A stretch of 64,000 bases of DNA from Caldibacillus thermoamylovorans (GCF_000751775.1 NZ_CCRF01000079.1:21595-85594); one strand, 5' to 3'. Counted from the first letter of the stretch, positions 37,226-46,872 are shown. Made by a program: numbers and translations. The notes: generated by a model from the sequence alone, not told the origin.

Positions 37226-38176
37226 ATGAACACGTATTCAAGAAAATTAGGGTTATTGCTTGTCATCCTCGGCGCGATATTTTGGGGAATCGGCGGCACT
37301 GTCTCACAAAAACTGTTTCAACAATTTGGTATCTCTGTTAATTGGCTAGTCACCATCCGATTATTACTTGCCGGAATTGCGTTATTGGCTATCCAATTTT
37401 TTAAAAAAGAACGCAGCCAAATCCTTCGTGTATGGAAAAACAAACAGACTTCCATACAATTAATTATCTTTGGGTTGCTCGGTATGCTGGCAGTCCAATA
37501 TACATATATGGCATCCATCAGCCATGGTAATGCTGCAGTGGCTACACTTTTACAATATTTGGCACCTGTCATGATTATTATTTATACCGTTTTCCGCAGG
37601 CAGGCCGTTCTTACCGGGCAAGACGTTATCACGGTTTGCTTAGCCCTTATCGGAAGTTTTTTATTATTGACAAACGGTTCGATATCTAAACTCTCTGTAC
37701 CAATGCCGGCCATTATTTGGGGCGTTTTATCCGGTGTGGCACTCGCCTTTTATACATTGTATGCCGTCCCGCTTATCAAGCAATTCGGTTCCCTAGTTAT
37801 CGTTGGTTGGGCCATGATCATCGGCGGTGTTGCTCTCAGTTTTATCCATCCGCCTTGGAGAATACATATAGCAACTTTCAACTTTGAAATCGTAATGTAT
37901 CTCAGTTTTGTCATACAGTTTGGAACAATGTTAGCCTTCTGGTTTTATATTGAGAGTTTGCAAAGCTTAGAACCAAAGGAAACTAGTTTACTAGGTAGCC
38001 TTGAACCATTAGCCGCCGTGTTGACCACCGTCTTCTGGTTGAAAGTACCGTTTGGATTTTTTCAATGGCTCGGTTCTCTGTGCATAATCGGCATGATTTT
38101 ATTATTAGCATTAGTGAAAAAACCAGTTTTAAAAGAAAACAGCTCAAACTATGATGAAAAAGCATTCCACAATTAA
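37226..38176 (+). CDS. EamA/DMT-family transporter
   Basis: 316-residue membrane protein with two EamA repeats and ten TMs (first repeat [17 protein letters not shown], second [19 protein letters not shown]). The [10 protein letters not shown] and [19 protein letters not shown] blocks are typical of drug/metabolite transporters. Solute unknown. Monocistronic. Confidence 0.92.
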   Translation: MNTYSRKLGLLLVILGAIFWGIGGTVSQKLFQQFGISVNWLVTIRLLLAGIALLAIQFFKKERSQILRVWKNKQTSIQLIIFGLLGMLAVQYTYMASISHGNAAVATLLQYLAPVMIIIYTVFRRQAVLTGQDVITVCLALIGSFLLLTNGSISKLSVPMPAIIWGVLSGVALAFYTLYAVPLIKQFGSLVIVGWAMIIGGVALSFIHPPWRIHIATFNFEIVMYLSFVIQFGTMLAFWFYIESLQSLEPKETSLLGSLEPLAAVLTTVFWLKVPFGFFQWLGSLCIIGMILLLALVKKPVLKENSSNYDEKAFHN

Positions 38177-38202
38177 TAGTTTACATCGTGGAGGACTTTT
38201 TT
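38166..38202 (+). terminator. Probable terminator after EamA gene
   Basis: TCCAC and GTGGA pair over a 17-nt loop, followed by GGACTTTTTT; the left arm overlaps the last codons. Weak stem. Confidence 0.45.
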
Positions 38203-38311
38203 CCGTGCATATAATGAAAAGACAAGTGGAGAATGTTGTTGTAGGCGTGAACCAAATCGTTTAACAAGCTAATTTCATAGGTGAACTCTGATGTATTATA
38301 GTCCTTAAACA

Positions 38312-38404
38312 AGGCAGAATCATCGAACGCGGCAACCATGAGAAGCTGATTGAGGAAAAAGGCAAGTACTATCAGCTTTATACCGGGGCGTTTGAGTTGG
38401 AATA
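38312..38404 (+). pseudogene. C-terminal fragment of an ABC exporter (fragment 1)
   Basis: The plus strand reads GRIIERGNHEKLIEEKGKYY then QLYTGAFELE and a stop. This is the typical last ~30 residues of an MsbA/LmrA-type ABC exporter ATPase. No Walker motifs or membrane domain remain upstream; only the 3' tip survives. A strong terminator follows at 38424. Confidence 0.75.
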
Positions 38405-38423
38405 GAGAAATTTTATGAATTTG

Positions 38424-38458
38424 ACAAAAAACCATCGGAGGTCCGGTGGTTTTTTTGT
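38424..38458 (+). terminator. Terminator after ABC exporter fragment
   Basis: AAAAACCATC-GGAGGTCC-GGTGGTTTTTTT, a strong hairpin that survived the loss of the exporter gene upstream. Confidence 0.8.
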
Positions 38459-38700
38459 CACGCGAGCTATTTGATTCATCTTAACCATTTTCTATTTCAC
38501 TAGAATGATCGCTCATTGGCCCCACATCCTCATCACTAGTTACTTGAAAATCACACCAATGATAAAACGCCCCTCTACAACTGATAATGTGGAGGGTTTG
38601 CTTCACCTTTTATTTGAATATGGAATCTACATATCGGCGCAAATTTATTATACCCTGTACTTCTAAACTATTTTAATACTTATTTCTTAAATTGTATAAA

Positions 38701-39579
38701 TTAATGTTCAGCATTATATTTGTCGATACCTTTTTGAATTTGAGCTTGATCCCTAGGGTCATCAAAGAAAGAATCAAAATACTTGACGCTTGATGTTCCG
38801 CTTATTATTTGGTACATTCCAGCAGCACTTTTTAAGGTTATAGCACTAAAAACACTTCTTCCAACATATCCGTAATGGAAATTACCAATAGCTTCTCCAG
38901 TCATATTTGAATTTAAATCAGAGACATAATAGTAAGTATTGGTGCCTAATTGTACTTTATAATCCCAAGCTCCACCAGATTGAACTCTTACTGCAAATTA
39001 TAGACCAGCAGTCAGATGCTTTGTGTGAAAAGCAGCATTATTATATACAGATTTTAGTGTTTTCGCATGATTTCGGGTTGTTCCCATTATTGCAATGGAA
39101 TTTGCCATTGGTCTCATCACAAATGTAGGCTTAACATTAGTAACAAACCTAAACAAAAGATTTTCATTTATTGAAATTGCTTGATTGTTAACTAACGAGT
39201 TAATCCTATCAACAAAATTCTTTAAAAAAATTCAATCACTGGCTGATAAATTTTCTCTATTAGCAATTTTATCAAAGTCGACTTTTAACGTGTTATTCTC
39301 AGCAAGTAAAACGAACTCCCTATTTTGAAGTAAAGCTGCATATGCTTCTTCATCAGACTGAATACTATTTATAACCAAATCTTTTGCATAGTTGTAAGTT
39401 CTTAGGAAATAAGCATTCAAATCTTCAATTTCACTATTTATAGATTCTGCATCCACCCCTTCAACTTTTCTATTAATAGATTCGTTATTTGATTCTGCAG
39501 CAAAAGCAAAGTTAGGAGTAAGAATAGTCAAAGATAAAACTAATATGAAAAATTTTGCAAAACTACTTGTAGGACTCAT
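38701..39579 (-). pseudogene. Secreted toxin-44-like protein broken by two in-frame stops
   Basis: One continuous frame of 293 codons on the minus strand, interrupted by TGA at 39234-39232 and TAA at 39000-38998. It has a signal peptide (MSPTSSFAKFF...FAFAAES), a helical middle, and a C-terminal domain reading GGAWDYKVQLGTNTYYYV and GNFHYGYVGRSVFSAITLKS. The latter matches the polymorphic toxin type 44 domain as I remember it. AAGGGG lies 9 nt before the start. Both sides of each stop keep the frame and sensible sequence, so this is recent decay or suppressed stops. Confidence 0.75.
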
Positions 39580-39596
39580 ATAATATTTCCCCTTTT

Positions 39597-39889
39597 TTAG
39601 TCATATAAAGGCAAAAAAGCATACAAAATAAATAAAGTGTAAAACATAAAAACAATAGAAATGATATATCCTATAAACACAGCATAATTTAAAGGTTTAA
39701 ATTTTTTTAATATAATACAATTTTTTGTAAATAATATAAATGCTATTATACAAGAAATTAATGTGATTAAATTCACAATACCTATAGGATAATATCCTAA
39801 ATAAACTCGGCTGGTAATATAAATGAAAAATATGGCCAGATAAAAAAAGTCAATTATGCCTAACCAAATAATCCCTTTTTTACATTCAT
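39597..39889 (-). pseudogene. Frameshifted three-TM membrane protein, partner of toxin-44-like gene
   Basis: ATGAATGTAAAAAAGGG after AAGGGG starts a frame that ends after nine codons. With one extra A in the A-run the frame continues as GIIWLGIIDFFYLAIFFIYI, then two more hydrophobic segments (IVNLITLISCIIAFILF; FIGYIISIVFMFYTLFILY) to a stop overlapping the Shine-Dalgarno of the toxin-44-like gene. About 97 residues. A membrane immunity protein is possible but unproven. Confidence 0.55.
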
Positions 39890-40322
39890 AGCATTCCCCT
39901 TCCTTTATTCGGTTAAAAACAAATTATTAAAAATAATTAAGGTATTTAGCACCCTATACTGATATTATAAACATAGGTTATGAAAAGTAAATTTAACAAT
40001 TAGTGAGTAAAATGATTCCTAAAATACATCAAATGCTGTCAACTTACACAAACGGAATGAATTTTCGGACCAATAAAAGTTATTAAAGGAATCGTAGTAT
40101 TACATAATAATTCCTGATGATATGATTGTTTTAGGGAAAACGTAATTCTATACTTTAGCCAGTCTTTAGTTATATGCTTTTTTCCAATATACGTGAAATA
40201 ATGACTATTAATCTGATTAAATCCTTCAACAGAATGCAAAATCCACTTGATTTACATCTATCTTCACTATTTTCAATCACTTCTAATATCTCATTCGCCC
40301 TCAAAAAAACTTTAAACAAATC
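39890..40322. other. Decayed intergenic region
   Basis: About 430 bp with short frames only. A minus-strand frame of 66 codons at 40039-40239 shows no recognisable feature. The stretch near 40170-40322 shares patchy similarity with 38200-38311, upstream of the other exporter fragment, so the two regions look like relics of related genes. Confidence 0.4.
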
Positions 40323-40409
40323 CGGATTATCGAACTTGCCAAACACGAAAAAGTAATCTAGGAAAAAGGCAAGGATTATCTGCTTAAATCGCACCTTAAC
40401 AGACAGTAA
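40323..40409 (+). pseudogene. C-terminal fragment of an ABC exporter (fragment 2, with internal stop)
   Basis: The plus strand reads RIIELAKHEKVI-stop-EKGKDYLLKSHLNRQ, clearly related to fragment 1 (RIIERGNHEKLIEEKGKYYQ) but carrying an internal TAG. A second relic of an ABC exporter 3' end, 2 kb from the first. Confidence 0.65.
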
Positions 40410-40646
40410 GTTCCCCTCCTCAAGATTTTCGAGTATACAATAAAGATAGTTGGGGAATAAACTGCCAGTAAAGGCCTGATTGGTTCAACATAAAGGACTT
40501 CCACTGATGAAAGTTTCACTTTATATACCAGGGGGTATGAACTTAACTAGATCGCGTGTGGCCAAAAAACCATCAAACTTCAGATTGTTCGACGGTTTTC
40601 GTAACTTTGGACTAATTATTAATCAAAACGATAAACGATGATTTTC

Positions 40647-40775
40647 TTATAACTTAACCTCTTCTCCTTTAACGCTCATTGGTCCGATGTCTAAATCATC
40701 TGCTACATGAATTCCACCAGACACGAAGAAATTAACTCCCAATAATAGTAATACGATAATTAATAACTTTTTCAT
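40647..40775 (-). CDS. Secreted signalling pre-peptide candidate (42 aa)
   Basis: Too short for most gene finders. It starts MKKLLIIVLLLLGVNFFVSG, a signal-peptide-like N-terminus, and ends with a polar tail GIHVADDLDIGPMSVKGEEV-KL that could release a short peptide. AGGAGGG lies 9 nt upstream, inside the last codons of the HTH-TPR regulator; the ATG is 4 nt after the regulator stop. Regulator plus short secreted peptide in this order is the standard RRNPP (NprR-NprX, PlcR-PapR) layout. The mature peptide cannot be predicted from sequence alone. Confidence 0.75.
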   Translation of the reverse strand: MKKLLIIVLLLLGVNFFVSGGIHVADDLDIGPMSVKGEEVKL

Positions 40776-40779
40776 TCCC

Positions 40780-42051
40780 TTATTCCCTCCTGTTTTGATT
40801 TGTTTGTAAGGCTAACTTATATAATAAATTAGCTTGTTTATAATGACTATAAGATTCATAAATATTGGCAAACAATTCACTATATCTGACTGTAAGTTTC
40901 CAGTCTTTTATCGATAAAAAATAATTGATGCTTGACTTTTGTATATTTATAATGTTATCAATCGTAAGGTTATCATCGGTAATTGTTTCAAATATTTTTA
41001 ATTGGATCTGATATTTTTCAGACAACCGACTATCTTCCTCTGCCTGCTTCGACTTCAACCAAAGTCTGGCAGATTCAATATCCCCTTTCAAATAATAAGT
41101 TCGAATTAAATTTAACTGGATTTTGCTTTTGTTATCGTCATTTACATATTTTATCGCTTCTAAATAATAATTGATTGCTTCATTGTACTTCCCTTGATAT
41201 TCATAACAATTGCCCAAGTTATTACTAATTATATATAAATATTTATTCTGATCTTCCTTTGGCAGATAAATGAGGATTCGTTCCGCTAAGCGATATGTTG
41301 CAATGGCATCGTCCCATTTTCTTGAATTATTGTAGCAGGTACCAAGAATAATATGGCATGCCAAGGCTCTTTCCAATAAATACTCGTCTTTAAAAATTTT
41401 CAATGCTTTTTCTATGTAAATGAGCGCCTCTTCGTAACAGTAAATATTTTTCAGACTAAGAGAAAAATTATAGTAAAAGATTCCTAATTCAAATCGATTT
41501 GCCAAATTTTCGTAACCGACAAGTTGTAATAATTCCACCCCTGCTTCTACAGCTTCAGAAAATTTATTAGTTTTAATATAATATAGTAATAATACATTGG
41601 TATATAGGAAAAAGGTTCGGTTATTTGCAACTTTGATAATTTGTTTTAAATTTTTAAGAACTTTACTGACTTCAGTTAAATCATCATGTTCCAAAAGATA
41701 ACGGCAATAAACGATTTCAAATTTGATTGAAGTACTACCACCGCCTATGATAGATAGACCCTTAAGTTCTTCAATATTTACTTCATACTCTTCTTTATTC
41801 AGTAAACTATCATACCATTTTTCAATTTTTTCATCGATGTGCTCAATACTTTCGAGTAGCTGATCATAAGCAATGCCTAATCTTTCAAATAGTAATATGT
41901 AAATTTCTTCATCGGCAACCACATGATTATTCTCGATTCTACTTAAATAAGAAGGAGTGCAAATTCCGCGGCATAAATCGTCTTGCCTAATATTTTTTTC
42001 TATTCGCTTTAATTTTAAAAAACTACCCAAATTATTATTCATATGGATCAC
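40780..42051 (-). CDS. RRNPP-family HTH-TPR quorum-sensing regulator
   Basis: 423 residues. An N-terminal XRE-type HTH (FLKLKRIEKNIRQDDLCRGI and YLSRIENNHVVADEE, about residues 8-50) is followed by about nine TPR-like helical pairs, for example GNCYEYQGKYNEAINYYLEA and YYNFSLSLKNIYCYEEALIY. Size and architecture match NprR/PlcR/Rgg-type regulators whose TPR domain binds an imported peptide. A start at MNNNLGSF (42042) is also possible. It is directly coupled to the 42-aa peptide gene. The target genes are unknown. Confidence 0.88.
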   Translation of the reverse strand: MIHMNNNLGSFLKLKRIEKNIRQDDLCRGICTPSYLSRIENNHVVADEEIYILLFERLGIAYDQLLESIEHIDEKIEKWYDSLLNKEEYEVNIEELKGLSIIGGGSTSIKFEIVYCRYLLEHDDLTEVSKVLKNLKQIIKVANNRTFFLYTNVLLLYYIKTNKFSEAVEAGVELLQLVGYENLANRFELGIFYYNFSLSLKNIYCYEEALIYIEKALKIFKDEYLLERALACHIILGTCYNNSRKWDDAIATYRLAERILIYLPKEDQNKYLYIISNNLGNCYEYQGKYNEAINYYLEAIKYVNDDNKSKIQLNLIRTYYLKGDIESARLWLKSKQAEEDSRLSEKYQIQLKIFETITDDNLTIDNIINIQKSSINYFLSIKDWKLTVRYSELFANIYESYSHYKQANLLYKLALQTNQNRRE

Positions 42052-42797
42052 CTGAACCTAATTTACCAAAATTTCAAACATGCATATCTCAAAATGATTA
42101 TATCATATTGTTTCATATAAATTAATTGTGTAAGTTGATAGTTTTTATTGTTATTATTGACAATTTTTACCCGCTAATTGTTAAATTTACTCTTTATAAA
42201 ATTCCACTTATAATTAATGTAAGGGCTGCTGAATGTTTATACGGGTTTGTTCGTTAGGCGAAGGAATGGCAACGACTAAATTCACTAGAGTATCAGTAAT
42301 GAATATTAGTCTATCAAACCCATCGATTTTTATATTTCTTCTCTCAATAAAATTAGTCAATTTTCAAATGCATTTCATTTACAGACTTAATTAAAATCCT
42401 GTATATAGTGTTCGTTCAATAATCTTAATACTTTATCCAAATTCCATCCAAAAAATAGAATTCTAATACTTCAGCAGCTCTTAACTTTTTTATTTTGTCA
42501 GAAGAAAAAGTATCTGCCATATGAACGATTTACACGTAAAAACTGGCAACTATTTCTTTTGCAAGCACCGATAATCCTTCATATGAACATCAAGAGATAA
42601 TTGTATTAACGGTTCACCAACAATCTATCAGTTTAGACTTCAACCAAATAAGGTTAATCCCCCCCTGCTCATATTTATGAAAAGAAACTCTTTCAAGAAT
42701 AACATGTAATCGATTAAGGTGATCGATATTTAATACATCCATACACTCATATGCACAAATTTTTAAAACCGTTAAGTCTCATTTTCCAAACTATTTG
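42052..42797. other. Long region with decayed coding remnants only
   Basis: About 745 bp without an intact gene. The minus strand has broken coding-like pieces between 42750 and 42420: MDVLNIDHLNRLHVILERVS, then SLDVHMKDYRC, then SSDKIKKLRAAEVLEFYFLD, in different frames and separated by stops. They look like one lost protein gene of about 130 codons that I do not recognise. The right end includes the regulator promoter. Confidence 0.4.
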
Positions 42798-43139
42798 TCA
42801 TCTATTGTTTTTTTTCTTATAATAGGAAAAAATTTGGATAATGAATAATGCTAGTATTATCCAGAAACCGCCCTGAGAAGTAGACAAACCATTTTTTGAT
42901 TTACCAAAAATTATCGTTAATAAGACTAATAAAATAATTAGGTATCCAGAAAATATTATTTGACTTAATTCATTATGGGAATTGGAACTGCTACTAATGG
43001 TAACAAACACACCCAATATTATTAACATTAGCCAATAAAGCCATCCATTAAAATCGAAAAATAAATTTGGGATAAAATCCAGTATTAAAATAATTGTAAT
43101 TAAAATGATGCTAATGATTTCAAATAATCTTCTTTTCAT
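42798..43139 (-). CDS. Small multi-TM membrane protein, unknown
   Basis: 113 residues with four hydrophobic segments (IISIILITIILILDFIPNLF; LYWLMLIILGVFVTI; IIFSGYLIILLVLLTIIF; GGFWIILALFIIQIFSYY) and a basic tail YKKKNNR. GGAG lies about 7 nt upstream. No family recognised. It sits alone in the decayed accessory region, so it may be part of a lost cassette or an orphan immunity-type protein. Confidence 0.6.
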   Translation of the reverse strand: MKRRLFEIISIILITIILILDFIPNLFFDFNGWLYWLMLIILGVFVTISSSSNSHNELSQIIFSGYLIILLVLLTIIFGKSKNGLSTSQGGFWIILALFIIQIFSYYKKKNNR

Positions 43140-43379
43140 TTTGTGTTCTCCTTATATATCCTTAGTTTGGTGATCATTCTAATATGACGTACGCCATAGA
43201 TTTGCTTGTAAACCTCCCGACCCTTTCAAATAATTAGGAACTCAGGGAAATTATACCTAATTTTTATTAATTTGTATATTTAACAATTACATTAAATTTT
43301 TTGACTTATTTGTTTTTAGATACCTAACTTTAAAAAAATAAAAGCGGCTTTGTTTGCAATCTTTGAATTTGTTCATTGA

Positions 43380-43973
43380 GTTCGCAAGAAAGTTACTATA
43401 AAAAAATTATTTCTATTTACCTTTATCACAGTCTTTTTTAATACATGGGTATGGGAAGTTGGCATGCTACTGGCTTTATCCAAGATTAGTTCTGCAAGTG
43501 AACAACTCTATAGTATTTTACAAGGGTTGTTTGGGGGTATAGTTATTGTTACCAATATCATCATCCCATATTTTATAAAAAAAATGACACTGCGCCATTA
43601 CTTCATTGGTTCGATTATCTGGGCTACCGGAATTACCTACTATGGTCTCCTTTATGATATTCCGCATTTTTTCATCGGGGCCGCCATTGTTGGTATTGGA
43701 ATGCCGCTCGCCAGTTTAACACGGGTGTATATTGTTCAATCACTGGTACCGGAAGATAAAATGGGCAGAGCATTTAGCTTTAATGCTGTTTTATTATATT
43801 TTTCGAACACCATCTCACTTGCACTTTATGGTATTTTCTCCCTACATGTGTCCATCCAATTTTTAATGTGTGTGAGTGGTATCTTCATGTTGCTTGTCAG
43901 CTTGATAGGACTACTTTCTTCTATATATTTTACGAAATTCGGTCGGCGTTTTCCGATACATTTTCATAAATAG
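43380..43973 (+). pseudogene. C-terminal half of an MFS transporter
   Basis: The frame reads VRKKVTIKKLFLFTFITVFF then EVGMLLALSKISSASEQLYS, with about six TMs to the end (SLTRVYIVQSLVPEDKMGRA is the loop of an MFS C-terminal half). A TGA stands immediately before and no N-terminal six TMs exist upstream. Internal ATG at 43464. It overlaps the convergent AraC gene by 63 bp. Probably the remnant of a transporter controlled by that regulator. Confidence 0.75.
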
Positions 43974-44723
43974 ACGATTATAGGAAGAAATATTTTTAAA
44001 CCCGTGTTCTAGTGCAATTGATAAAATGGATTCATCTGTATTGATTAATGAGTGCTGACTTTTAAACAAACGATATAATTGCAGCCAAGAGTATGGAGAA
44101 ATCCCCTTCTCTTCCTTGAACTGATGGGCAAATTGATATTTATTTAATCCCGAAATGTTGGCCATCTGATCGAGTGACCAATCTTCTGTATAGTTTTCTT
44201 TTAGGGCATTGATTACTATATCAATATTTGTTTTAGTTTGAATCGTTGGCAGTTCCTTTTGATGAGATCCTAAGCCAAATTGTAAGAGCAAGATAGTAAG
44301 CTGTGCTACACTATTATCCAAAAACAAATCATTCGCCGGTAGTTCTTCGGCTTCTTGTTGAATGAAATAATTATGGATAAAGGACGCCCACTGGCTAATC
44401 AGCGGGTGTCTAAATGCCTGTGCAGAAAACTCCGGCTCCGGTTGTTCAATACCTAATTGAACAGCTGCCTCCTTCACTACTTCCGGCTCAATTTCAATAA
44501 GAAACTTTTCCTGTGTAACTTTTAGTTGTTTATGTGGTTCATTTGGGTTAAAAATAAAAAACTCTCCAGCATGAATGGTAAGATCCTCATAATGGGTCTG
44601 ATATACACTTTTTCCAAAGAATGAAAAAATAAATTTATAACTTGTATCATCTCGCCAATTACGTTCTTCTAAATGATTGCGTCGAATTAAGATTAAACCA
44701 TTATTATTTGCTATGATCATCAT
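43911..44723 (-). CDS. AraC-family transcriptional regulator
   Basis: About 270 residues. A cupin-like N-terminal sensor (LTIHAGEFFIFNPNEPHKQL) is followed by the C-terminal double HTH: SLDQMANISGLNKYQFAHQF and ESILSIALEHGFKNISSYNR, ending FMKMYRKTPTEFRKIY. Start at 44723 has GGAAG 5 nt upstream. Convergent with the MFS half-gene, which may have been its target. The 44724-44993 gap shows nothing. Confidence 0.88.
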   Translation of the reverse strand: MMIIANNNGLILIRRNHLEERNWRDDTSYKFIFSFFGKSVYQTHYEDLTIHAGEFFIFNPNEPHKQLKVTQEKFLIEIEPEVVKEAAVQLGIEQPEPEFSAQAFRHPLISQWASFIHNYFIQQEAEELPANDLFLDNSVAQLTILLLQFGLGSHQKELPTIQTKTNIDIVINALKENYTEDWSLDQMANISGLNKYQFAHQFKEEKGISPYSWLQLYRLFKSQHSLINTDESILSIALEHGFKNISSYNRLFMKMYRKTPTEFRKIYRRK

Positions 44724-44993
44724 CGATACTTCCAATCACGTTAATTTTATCTAGTACGACTGCCTTAAATTTTCTGTTTTATCTACTGCCCTAGCTCGAT
44801 TCAGAAAATGGATTAATCACTTTCCATCCAATTCCTTCAAATAATTTCCTTAGCATCCACAAATGGACTCCGCCTATCAAGAGGAGCATGCGCTCATTCG
44901 TTTTACTTTCCACTTGCAGGATGTTTTTAAAAAATGAAAAGACCCTACCAGTATAATCTCTTTAATGTTACTCATCTTCTTCCCACATAAACT

Positions 44994-45686
44994 TTAATGA
45001 CTTTCTTGAAAATACACTTCTTCATACGGTTGGACAATGACAAAGCCGTCCCCTTGGAAGCGCATTTGGATGGACTCGCCGCTTCCTCTCCCAATAAAGG
45101 TTTTAAAGGAAACATCCGTTTGAAACTCCGGCTGCAGATTTCCTGACCAGGCAACTGTAGCATTTGGGTCAGTTATAATCGGTTTGCCCGGTGTGACACG
45201 CAATGTTAACGGCTCATAATGGCTGGTAATCGCAATTAACCCTGTACCGGAACAACGGATATTAAACAATCCGCCGGCCAACATGCCGCTAACCCGCTTC
45301 ATGAGCTTAATATCGTGTTTAATTGTTGTTTCCAATGCGAGTAAATCATTGCCATTCACATAGATGGACTCATTTTGTAAGTCCAGGATAATAATCTTTT
45401 TTCCGTCATCCGCCAAATACAATGTTCCTTGACCATTCGCCTTCATTAAAGAGGCTCCTTCTCCTGAAATCGCCTTTTTAAACATGCTACCTAGGCCTTG
45501 TTCCAATATTCCTTCACGTTCAAATTTAATTTTTCCGTGATAGGCAACCATGGAACCTGCTTTTGCCCAAATCTGTCCATTCAAATTAACTTCAAGAAGA
45601 TGCGGAGTTTCCAGTTCAAATAATCCTTCCCCTTTATCCTCTTGTTCTGTTTGGCTCAAAAATTCGTCTAGTGAGTATTTACTCAT
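44994..45686 (-). CDS. AIM24-family protein
   Basis: 230-residue AIM24/TIGR00266-type beta-rich protein: VNLNGQIWAKAGSMVAYHG, GEGASLMKANGQGTLYLAD, FNIRCSGTGLIAITSHYEPL and the C-terminal GSGESIQMRFQGDGFVIVQP. Function in bacteria is unclear. The N-terminal YSLDEFLSQTEQEDKGEG is longer than usual for the core. Start at 45686 has AAAGGATG 8 nt upstream. Confidence 0.9.
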   Translation of the reverse strand: MSKYSLDEFLSQTEQEDKGEGLFELETPHLLEVNLNGQIWAKAGSMVAYHGKIKFEREGILEQGLGSMFKKAISGEGASLMKANGQGTLYLADDGKKIIILDLQNESIYVNGNDLLALETTIKHDIKLMKRVSGMLAGGLFNIRCSGTGLIAITSHYEPLTLRVTPGKPIITDPNATVAWSGNLQPEFQTDVSFKTFIGRGSGESIQMRFQGDGFVIVQPYEEVYFQESH

Positions 45687-45803
45687 GGCAAACACATCCT
45701 TTCATCATACATATATTTACGGATAACGGTTCGGATGTGTTTCAGATTTTTTTGCTAAGCGAAAAAATGATGAAGAACCGACCGTTTATCGAACTTGGAG
45801 CAG

Positions 45804-46139
45804 TCAATCTCCACCACCGCCTCCTCCATCTCCACCGCTATCCCCTCCGTCAGAGGAATCCCAACCGCCAAAACTAAAGAAACCCCCTGAATCATAGGAA
45901 GAGGAAGATTTGGATTTACTTGATTTCTTTCTTTGAGAGGAAGTTTTATATTTGCTCCGTCTTCTTTTTCTTGATAAAAGCAACCGAAAGAAAAGAAAAT
46001 AGAGAATCACAGCACATCCTAAGCTAAATAAGGCCGCGTCTACATCATCTGTCCGTAAAAAGTCGATTATTAGAAAAAACCAAAAAAAGATAAAAAGATA
46101 TAAAAATATTATTCTAAAAAAATGATATATTTTTCTCAT
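45804..46139 (-). CDS. Small membrane protein with Ser/Lys-rich linker and Gly-rich tail
   Basis: 111 residues: two TMs (FFRIIFLYLFIFFWFFLII; DAALFSLGCAVILYFLFFRLL), a basic stretch (LSRKRRRSKYKTSSQRKKSS), then a low-complexity tail alternating S, D, G and ending in GGDGGGGGGD. The GGxxGGG type tail recalls TPM/YgcG-like membrane proteins. AAGGGG lies upstream of the start at 46139. Function unknown. Confidence 0.7.
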   Translation of the reverse strand: MRKIYHFFRIIFLYLFIFFWFFLIIDFLRTDDVDAALFSLGCAVILYFLFFRLLLSRKRRRSKYKTSSQRKKSSKSKSSSSYDSGGFFSFGGWDSSDGGDSGGDGGGGGGD

Positions 46140-46167
46140 GACTGCCCCTTTCGATATGTTCATAATT

Positions 46168-46872
46168 TTAATGCAATTTTTTCACCGGCACATGTTCCTC
46201 CAATTCTTCAAACCAATCATGAAAACGGCAGGTGGTATAAATCGTTAGTAACGGGAAAAAGATTAAATTTAACAGCAACTGTCCGAAAAAAATAGATAAA
46301 TAGTCTGAAGATACACCTGAAATGCCAAGCAATAATATTGAGCTGAATAAATTGTCGATAAGTCCCATGGCAAGTATAATCAATAGGATTTTAAAAAAGT
46401 GCTTTTTAGCTAACCTGAAAGCCGTGCCCAGAGAGCGAAACGGATTTTGTTTTTTATAAATCATAACGTAAGGAGTAAAATAAAACAATATAAGAACAAT
46501 TATTCCGGGTAGCACAAATAAAGTTATCCCAATAACAATAAGTGAAATATACAGGATGGCAAATAAAAACGCCATAAATCCATATTTGAAAAATGTATGG
46601 TAACTCGAACTGAGCTGATTTTCCTCCCCGTTCAACTCCATCTGTATGAACTTGATCAACGGAATTTGAACAAGTACAAAAAAGACCATACTCAAAAATA
46701 AATTCGTATAATCCCCAAAAATTTCAGCAGGTGTATAACTTACATAATAATAAACGACATTCGAAGTAAAACCATGTACAAGCAAAAAAGGCAAGCATAT
46801 CGTTAATGCTAATAACGTGATTTTCCAAAAATTATTCACATACAGACTAAAGGTCTCTTTTACATATTCCAT
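46168..46872 (-). CDS. Six-TM membrane protein (DUF975/YciC-like)
   Basis: 234 residues with six hydrophobic segments (ITLLALTICLPFLLVHGF; LFLSMVFFVLVQIPLIKF; FMAFLFAILYISLIVIGITL; and others). FTPYVMIYKKQNPFRSLGTA and the arrangement resemble DUF975/UPF0259-type proteins. GGAGTG 6 nt before the ATG at 46872. It follows the three paralogues by 28 bp and may be transcribed with them. Role unknown. Confidence 0.65.
   Translation of the reverse strand: MEYVKETFSLYVNNFWKITLLALTICLPFLLVHGFTSNVVYYYVSYTPAEIFGDYTNLFLSMVFFVLVQIPLIKFIQMELNGEENQLSSSYHTFFKYGFMAFLFAILYISLIVIGITLFVLPGIIVLILFYFTPYVMIYKKQNPFRSLGTAFRLAKKHFFKILLIILAMGLIDNLFSSILLLGISGVSSDYLSIFFGQLLLNLIFFPLLTIYTTCRFHDWFEELEEHVPVKKLH

Noticed and set aside
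38181..38435. 84-codon minus-strand frame
   Set aside because: It is antisense to the ABC-exporter fragment, whose plus-strand translation is far more protein-like. The similarity to the frame at 40170-40394 follows from both being antisense to related exporter ends.
40039..40239. 66-codon minus-strand frame
   Set aside because: No ribosome site and no recognisable sequence. It lies in a decayed region.
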